A DNA stretch of 53,400 bases from NCBI GenBank assembly GCA_903873965.1, contig CAIQQO010000296.1:1-53400 (forward strand), in the 5' to 3' direction. The DNA comes from an uncultured bacterium (lineage in GTDB: Bacteria; Chloroflexota; Anaerolineae; J036; Brachytrichaceae). Both the position numbers and the translations under genes were made by a program. Positions 48,406 to 53,400 of this stretch are shown here, piece after piece. Numbering within the stretch: the stretch's first letter is position 1; each line of letters starts with the position of its first letter. The notes under the pieces are model-generated. The model saw nothing but the letters and a program-made list of their open reading frames with translations. It did not search any database and was not told the DNA's origin.

Positions 48406-50937
48406 CTAGGGTTGTTCACCTGACACGACCGACATTGAACCGACAAGATCGCGCACTGCACAGGCCATGTCTGTGCGCAAGGCGGCCTTAGCAAGCGTTA
48501 TTGCGCCAGTGCTGTTGATGCGCCGGACGATGGCCTTAGCCTGTGGGATGGCGCTGACGTTCATACTCAGTTCATCGACGCCCAGCCCGACTAGAACTGG
48601 TATGGCTACTGGGTCTGCCGCGACTTCACCGCAAACGCCAACCCATTTGCCAAGTGCGTGCGCCTCAGAAACAACGATGTCGATGAGGCGAAGTATGGAG
48701 GGATGGAGCGCATCGCTCAAGTGCCCCAGATTGGGGTTGCTGCGCTCTGCGGCTAGCGTGTATTGCGTGAGGTCGTTGGTGCCGACACTGAAGAAATCTA
48801 CCATTGGCGCAAACTCGTGTGTCATCAAGGCAGCTGCGGGTGTTTCGACCATGATGCCGATTGGGATTGGCCATGCGTGCGCCACACCTTCCGCTGCTAG
48901 TTGTGAATGAGCCTGTTCGATCAATTTGTGGCTTTGGACGAGTTCCTCCACAAGAGTAATCATGGGCAGCAGAATACGACATGGATAGCTATGACCGGCG
49001 CGAAGGATGGCGCGTATCTGGGTGATGAATAAACTGGGATTGAGCAATGATAGTCGAATGGCGCGCACACCCAGAAATGGATTCGCTTCTATAGGCAGAT
49101 TCATGTACGGAATTGGTTTGTCGCCGCCAATATCCAGGGTGCGCACAATAACAGGTCGCCCTTGCATGGCAGCTGCAATTTGTGACAAGGTTGTGACTTG
49201 TTCTTCCTCTGTTGGCGCGACTGAGCGCGTGAGATATAAAAACTCAGTGCGTAGTACGCCGACTGCTTCCGCGCCATTTGCTACCGCGACCCGCGAATCC
49301 GTAATCCCGCTGATATTGGCTGCGATTTCGACCCGGCGGCCATCTTGGGTGACCGTGTTGGTCTGGCTGTTCAGCCTCATGTGTTCCCGATGGGCTAACC
49401 ACGACAGACGCTGATCTGTCAACGCTCTAGCTATTTCAAGCGATGGGTCGACCCACAGCAGACCGGACGATCCATCTAAACCAATGCAAGTTCCGTTTGA
49501 TACATCATCGAGTACGTCACGTGCGCCAGCAAGCATCGGCATACCCAGCGAGCGCGCCAATATGGATGCGTGTGAAGTTGAACTGCCCTGGCGACTGATC
49601 AATCCAAGCACAACTTTGGGATCCAATTCCGCTACCTGTGAGGGTGTGTAATCATCGCTGAGCAGTATGGATGGCGTTGTCCATGTGTCGGTGAAATTGT
49701 CCGTTACGCCCGTCAGTTCAGATAAGACTTGAGCGCCTATATCGTTGATATCGACTTCGCGCTGGCGCAGGTACGGATCAGACATCGCCCGATACACCTC
49801 GGCCTGTGCCGCGATCGTTGACTGCCAGGCTTGCTCTGCGCTTATTTTGCGCTCGTAGATCGCTTGTCGCAGGCTGGACAGCAGTTCTGCATCCTGCAGG
49901 ATCAACTGGTGTGAGTTGAAAATGTCGCCTGCCTGTTGTTGCGCGGTTGTACTCAGGCGCATGTGACGCGCGCGCAGTGCCGCGATGACGCGCGCTATGG
50001 CGTTTTGCACCTGAAGCCACTCCACCTCTGGCGAATCTACCGAGGTAGCATCCAGCAAACCCGACCGTGCGGCGTTCACGCGCCGTAATGGACCGAGTGC
50101 GATGCCCTCCGCGATTGGCGTGATGCGGTGCGTGTATCCGCTGTTATCGACAATCTTAGTAGGTTTCGGTGTGGCAGGGATGGGGTCTGGCAACGTACTG
50201 GTGCTTTCACCAAATCCATTTTTGACCAGGGCAGACAACGCCTCCAATGCCTGTTGCGCCTGTGATCCAGTGGCCGTGATCGTCATGGCATCGCCTTGAG
50301 TTAACCCAAGTGTCACCAGTTTATTCAAACTGCGAGCCGATACTGCGCTGTTTCCTGCGCCGGTTTTTTGCACAAAGATTTCTGCGTCGAACTGTCCGGC
50401 AGTCTGCACGAAGCGCGCTGCGGGTCGTGCGTGCAGCCCATTCGCGTTGGGCATAATCACAGTCACCGATGGGTGGTCATCATGACCGACGACAGGCCCA
50501 TCATCGGTTCGTGACGCAACTGGAACCGCGCTACCCAAGTGTTCCTGTTTTGGCCGCAATGATTCCATTGCCTCAGCTTCAACGCCGTCCAGCGCGGTAC
50601 CCAACCCGGCTGCAATCGCTGCCGAAATCGCTCCCTCTACCAGCGGGGCTGCGCACAGACGCACTTCAACGCGCATATCCTCGGGAAGGAAGTCCAAAGC
50701 CATCTCGGCGCTCAGAATGGCGCTGCCCAGGTCCATTAGCACCAGCGTGCCATCGTGTGCATGGACGGAGGCAATAGCTTCGCTAATCTGGATAGCGTCG
50801 GTGCCAAATTCAAGCCGATCTGCGCCGACGCCCGCTGCGCAAGCGATCTTCACCTCGGGCGAGGCCACCTGCCTGACGAGTGACAGCACAGCTTCGGCTA
50901 GAATCCGGCTGTGCGAGACCAGGACAAGGCTGACCAT
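48406..50937 (-). CDS. dhaM: DhaM-HPr-Enzyme I fusion: PTS phosphoryl donor for dihydroxyacetone kinase
   Basis: Single 843-aa polypeptide with three PTS modules. EIIA-Dha (1-130) has the active His9 in LVLVSHSR. HPr (about 157-245) has His169 in NGLHARPAARFV. A complete Enzyme I (about 268-835) has phospho-His456 in GSSTSHASILAR and a full PEP-binding barrel (VGTNDLTQY, and Cys in GVCGE). E. coli DhaM (472 aa) contains only the N-terminal part of EI and depends on a separate EI/HPr; this protein should carry phosphate from PEP to DhaL on its own. Start ATG lies one base after the dhaL stop. Third gene of dhaK-dhaL-dhaM. Confidence 0.93.
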   Translation of the reverse strand: MVSLVLVSHSRILAEAVLSLVRQVASPEVKIACAAGVGADRLEFGTDAIQISEAIASVHAHDGTLVLMDLGSAILSAEMALDFLPEDMRVEVRLCAAPLVEGAISAAIAAGLGTALDGVEAEAMESLRPKQEHLGSAVPVASRTDDGPVVGHDDHPSVTVIMPNANGLHARPAARFVQTAGQFDAEIFVQKTGAGNSAVSARSLNKLVTLGLTQGDAMTITATGSQAQQALEALSALVKNGFGESTSTLPDPIPATPKPTKIVDNSGYTHRITPIAEGIALGPLRRVNAARSGLLDATSVDSPEVEWLQVQNAIARVIAALRARHMRLSTTAQQQAGDIFNSHQLILQDAELLSSLRQAIYERKISAEQAWQSTIAAQAEVYRAMSDPYLRQREVDINDIGAQVLSELTGVTDNFTDTWTTPSILLSDDYTPSQVAELDPKVVLGLISRQGSSTSHASILARSLGMPMLAGARDVLDDVSNGTCIGLDGSSGLLWVDPSLEIARALTDQRLSWLAHREHMRLNSQTNTVTQDGRRVEIAANISGITDSRVAVANGAEAVGVLRTEFLYLTRSVAPTEEEQVTTLSQIAAAMQGRPVIVRTLDIGGDKPIPYMNLPIEANPFLGVRAIRLSLLNPSLFITQIRAILRAGHSYPCRILLPMITLVEELVQSHKLIEQAHSQLAAEGVAHAWPIPIGIMVETPAAALMTHEFAPMVDFFSVGTNDLTQYTLAAERSNPNLGHLSDALHPSILRLIDIVVSEAHALGKWVGVCGEVAADPVAIPVLVGLGVDELSMNVSAIPQAKAIVRRINSTGAITLAKAALRTDMACAVRDLVGSMSVVSGEQP

Positions 50938-50938
50938 A

Positions 50939-51580
50939 TTACGACTGAGCCAGTGTCTTGGCCGCGATCAAGAACAGCAACGCTGTCGACGCCGCGCCAG
51001 GGTCGATATGACCTGCACTGCGCTCGCCGAGGTAGCTGGCGCGTCCTTTGTGTGCAATCAAGGGGATCGTCGCTTGTTTGCCGTGTTCTGCGGCTTCCGC
51101 AGACTTTAGCAGGGCATCGGCAAGCGGCAGGTTGGCGTGAGATGCCTCTATCAAGGCCTGGAGCGCGGGCAGCAGAGCATCCAGCATGGTCTTGTCGCCA
51201 GCCGCGGCTTTTCCACGCGCCATGACGCCCCTGGCAGCATTATCGATCATGCCAGTCCAGTCTTGCAGGCTAAGCTCTGATTTCCCCGCACATGCTTGTG
51301 CCGCCTGCAGAAAGAGCGTGCTGTAGAGGGGGCCTCCTGCGCCTCCAACCGTCGAGAGCAGGGCCATGCCCGTGGTTTTTAGGATTTGGCTGATGTCTGT
51401 CCCGCCCGACTGAAGTTTTTGGGCAACGGCCTTGAAGCCACGATCCATGTTTGCGCCGTGATCGCCATCGCCGATGGCGACATCGAGTTCGGTCAGCAAC
51501 ACGCGGTTATCTGAAATGGCCTGCGCGTAGGCCAATACCCAGGCGACAATTTCATCTTTTGTGATGACGTTTTGGCTCAT
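50939..51580 (-). CDS. dhaL: Dihydroxyacetone kinase subunit DhaL (ADP-binding)
   Basis: Nucleotide-binding subunit that holds ADP as a permanent cofactor, accepts phosphate from DhaM and passes it to dihydroxyacetone on DhaK. 213 aa, all-alpha barrel. The Mg-ADP-binding aspartates are visible in LDVAIGDGDHGANMDRG, and the later GGAGGPLYSTLFL and KAAAGDKTMLDALLPA are conserved family motifs. It lies nine bases after dhaK and one base before dhaM. Confidence 0.95.
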   Translation of the reverse strand: MSQNVITKDEIVAWVLAYAQAISDNRVLLTELDVAIGDGDHGANMDRGFKAVAQKLQSGGTDISQILKTTGMALLSTVGGAGGPLYSTLFLQAAQACAGKSELSLQDWTGMIDNAARGVMARGKAAAGDKTMLDALLPALQALIEASHANLPLADALLKSAEAAEHGKQATIPLIAHKGRASYLGERSAGHIDPGAASTALLFLIAAKTLAQS

Positions 51581-51589
51581 GGTAGGACT

Positions 51590-52591
51590 CTATATCCCCC
51601 ATCGCAGTGCCACTGTTCGCACCGGGGCATCCCATAGGGTGGCCAACTCATCGTTCATTTTGAGCAGCGTAATGGAGCATCCCGCCATTTCAAGGCTGGT
51701 CACGTATGACCCGACCAGGCTGCGTATTATCTTCAGACCGTGCTTGGAGGCGATCTCATTCGCTTTACGGTAGATGATATATAACTCGGTCAAGGGCGTT
51801 CCGCCCATGCCGTTGACAAACAGCAGCACATCATCGCCTGCCTTTGCGTTCATATCGCTGAGGACCGGCTCCATCAGCATTTCGGCGATTACATTGGCGG
51901 ACTGCAGCTTCACGCGCCGTCTGCCTGGTTCGCCGTGTATCCCGATACCGATTTCCATTTCATCTTCCGGCAGGTTGAACATGGGATGACCTACGTGCGG
52001 CACAGTACAGGAGGTCAATGCCATGCCCATGCTGCGGCCTTGCTCGTTGACTTGCCGACAAATGGCGGCTACAGCATCCAGAGGGCGTTGCTGTTCGGCG
52101 GCCGCCCCGGTAATTTTCTCGGCGAGTACGGTCAAAGCAACACCGCGACGTCCGGCGGTATAGAGGCTGTCATTCACCGCTACATCATCGTTGATGACAA
52201 CTGACTCGATACTCATACCCTCTTCGCGCGCAAGATCGGCGGCCATCTCGAAATTCATGATATCGCCGGTATAGTTTTTGACGATAAAGAGTGCGCCGGC
52301 CTGGCCATTGACTGCCTTGACGGCTTCGAGCATCTGATCGGGTGTAGGACTGGTGAAGATAGCACCGGGGCAGGCTGCATCGAGCATTCCTGCGCCGACA
52401 AAACCGCCGTGTAAGGGTTCGTGGCCGCTGCCGCCGCCCGAGACGATGCCGACTTTACCGGCGATTGGCGCATCAGACCGCACGATATAGGCTGGATCCA
52501 GATTGACTCTCACCAGTGATGAATGTGCGTTTGCAAAGCCTTCTAGGGATTCGCGAACAACGTCATCAGGATGATTGATTAGCTTTTTCAT
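51590..52591 (-). CDS. dhaK: Dihydroxyacetone kinase subunit DhaK
   Basis: Substrate-binding subunit that holds dihydroxyacetone as a covalent hemiaminal on a histidine. With the ATG at 52591 the protein is 333 aa and begins [12 protein letters not shown], the standard DhaK start; GGAG at 6-base spacing supports it, although the frame is open to 52750. The covalent His219 lies in GIHGEPG (E. coli numbering His218) and the conserved [10 protein letters not shown] with His57 is intact. Its product, dihydroxyacetone phosphate, enters glycolysis. First gene of the dha operon; I see no DhaR or DhaQ/S regulator nearby. Confidence 0.95.
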   Translation of the reverse strand: MKKLINHPDDVVRESLEGFANAHSSLVRVNLDPAYIVRSDAPIAGKVGIVSGGGSGHEPLHGGFVGAGMLDAACPGAIFTSPTPDQMLEAVKAVNGQAGALFIVKNYTGDIMNFEMAADLAREEGMSIESVVINDDVAVNDSLYTAGRRGVALTVLAEKITGAAAEQQRPLDAVAAICRQVNEQGRSMGMALTSCTVPHVGHPMFNLPEDEMEIGIGIHGEPGRRRVKLQSANVIAEMLMEPVLSDMNAKAGDDVLLFVNGMGGTPLTELYIIYRKANEIASKHGLKIIRSLVGSYVTSLEMAGCSITLLKMNDELATLWDAPVRTVALRWGI

Positions 52592-52654
52592 GAAATTCTC
52601 CAGAACCATGGGTGAGAAGGTTTCTTTATGATACTCGATTGCCTGTGAACAGCA

Positions 52655-53336
52655 ATGTTCGCGAAGTACAGTGACTACGGTATGAGCGCTATCGGCTAGC
52701 GTAGTAGCCTCTTCACTCAACTGCGTGATGAGTTGAAACCTCTGATCCAATCACTCACATCTCAGGCGTTCGCCGATGATTCATGCCTGTACAAGAATTA
52801 TCCTGAAGACAAGCAACTGGCTTTCAGTGTTGAACTGATTAAGCGCTATGGCTTTGATTACGATCGTGGCCGCCTTGATCAGTCTCCTCATCCGGTTTGA
52901 ACATGAATTGCAGATACTGGAGGGTAGCCCGTCCATCAGCGCTTTACCAGAAGAATGGCGCCGGCCCTATACGCCTGACCTGGGCATTACACCGCCTGAT
53001 GACAAAGATGGTGTATTGCAGGATATGCATTGGTACAGCTATATCATTGGCGGGGCATTCCAGGGATACACCATTGGCAATATCCTGAGCACACAGTTCT
53101 TTGCCGCTGCGCAGAAATCTCATCCTGAGATTCCCGTGCAGATTGCTTCAGGTGACATTAGCGTGCTGCACACATGGTTGAAGACGAATCTATATCAGCG
53201 TGGCGCCAAATTTACTGCAAATGAGTTGGCTGAACGTGCTACAGGTAGTCCCATGAGCATTAGCCCATACATCGACTATTTGAAGTCTAAATGCCAATCG
53301 CCAATCGCCAATGCTATACGGCCACTGGCCAACTAA
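52655..53336 (+). pseudogene. Carboxypeptidase Taq (M32) remnant, catalytic core deleted
   Basis: Two frames carry successive pieces of an M32 metallocarboxypeptidase. Frame A (about 52706-52897) encodes [16 protein letters not shown] and then NYPEDKQLAFSVELIKRYGF and DYDRGRLDQSPHP, ending at a stop (52898-52900). Frame B (from about 52887) resumes at LIRFEHELQ, then LPEEWRRPYTPDLGITPPDD, GVLQDMHWYSY and the ELAERATGSP tail. In intact M32 enzymes, roughly 120-130 residues including HExxH lie between SPHP and LRFE; here they are missing. An in-frame stop also precedes LFTQLR, and the N-terminal third is absent. The open frame at 52848-53336 is therefore not a functional gene, and its first 13 or so codons are out-of-frame reading of the older sequence. 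Confidence 0.8.
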
Positions 53337-53400
53337 CAGCTATACCATACTGCGCGTACCTGCCAGATAGTGCGTTCTGATGCGTACAGGCGATAGTAAC

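Noticed and set aside
52848..53336. A functional 162-aa protein at the right end of the window
   Set aside because: It matches only the C-terminal part of M32 carboxypeptidases, and its first codons are an out-of-frame reading of the preceding M32 fragment. It is treated as part of a pseudogene.

Overview
This 53.4 kb window is a contiguous piece of a bacterial chromosome carrying about 43 protein genes, three tRNA genes and one clear pseudogene. It looks like a member of the Chloroflexota, probably a non-phototrophic aerobic Anaerolineae-like lineage. The reasons are the Ala/Pro/Thr-rich linkers after the lipobox of both ABC binding proteins, a Rieske/cytochrome b/dihaem cytochrome c cluster, a sigma-4-like HTH fused to a receiver domain, and several hypothetical proteins of a type I associate with that phylum. 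This placement is inference; no rRNA is present. I see no CRISPR array, complete insertion sequence, prophage or replication origin.

Layout. 1-9330 (+): trmFO, an M28 peptidase lipoprotein, a class I/II aminotransferase, hflX, a secreted clan-A glycosidase-like protein, a SRAP/YedK protein, a sugar-nucleotide-type epimerase and a Gfo/Idh/MocA oxidoreductase, closed by a strong bidirectional terminator. 9401-12812 (-): a sugar ABC importer (binding protein and two permeases, no ATPase). 13120-16492: a receiver protein and a hybrid histidine kinase that overlap tail to tail. 16585-27322: a small membrane protein, an orphan 944-aa FtsX-type permease, a nucleoside hydrolase and a complete Opp/Dpp-type importer with a long leader. 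27890-36926 (-): a DUF6429-like protein, icd, a 1241-aa protein with the LQRxIGN signature of eCIS-associated proteins, argJ, an APH-type kinase and a second Gfo/Idh/MocA oxidoreductase. 37059-37248: two tRNA-Ser genes. 37284-43131 (-): an MFS exporter, the bc1-type complex and uppP. 43251-46466 (+): an epimerase, holA, a beta-solenoid tail-anchored protein, a conserved hypothetical and tRNA-Arg. 46580-52591 (-): asnS, a minimal zincin and dhaM-dhaL-dhaK. 52655-53336: a carboxypeptidase Taq (M32) pseudogene whose catalytic core is deleted.

How the genes work together. Most of the window is housekeeping (tRNA modification and charging, DNA polymerase III delta, TCA cycle, arginine synthesis, respiratory complex III, undecaprenyl phosphate recycling) mixed with heterotrophic uptake (sugar ABC, peptide ABC, dihydroxyacetone phosphorylation through a self-contained PTS). 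Two features stand out: the eCIS-cargo-like protein with no injection apparatus nearby, and the 15-residue-repeat solenoid with a C-terminal membrane anchor. At the regulatory level, several genes (SRAP, icd, the solenoid gene, the zincin, perhaps hflX) have a -10-like box immediately before the ATG and no Shine-Dalgarno sequence, which suggests leaderless mRNAs. Both ABC operons carry a strong hairpin just after the binding-protein gene, a likely device for expressing the binding protein above its permeases.
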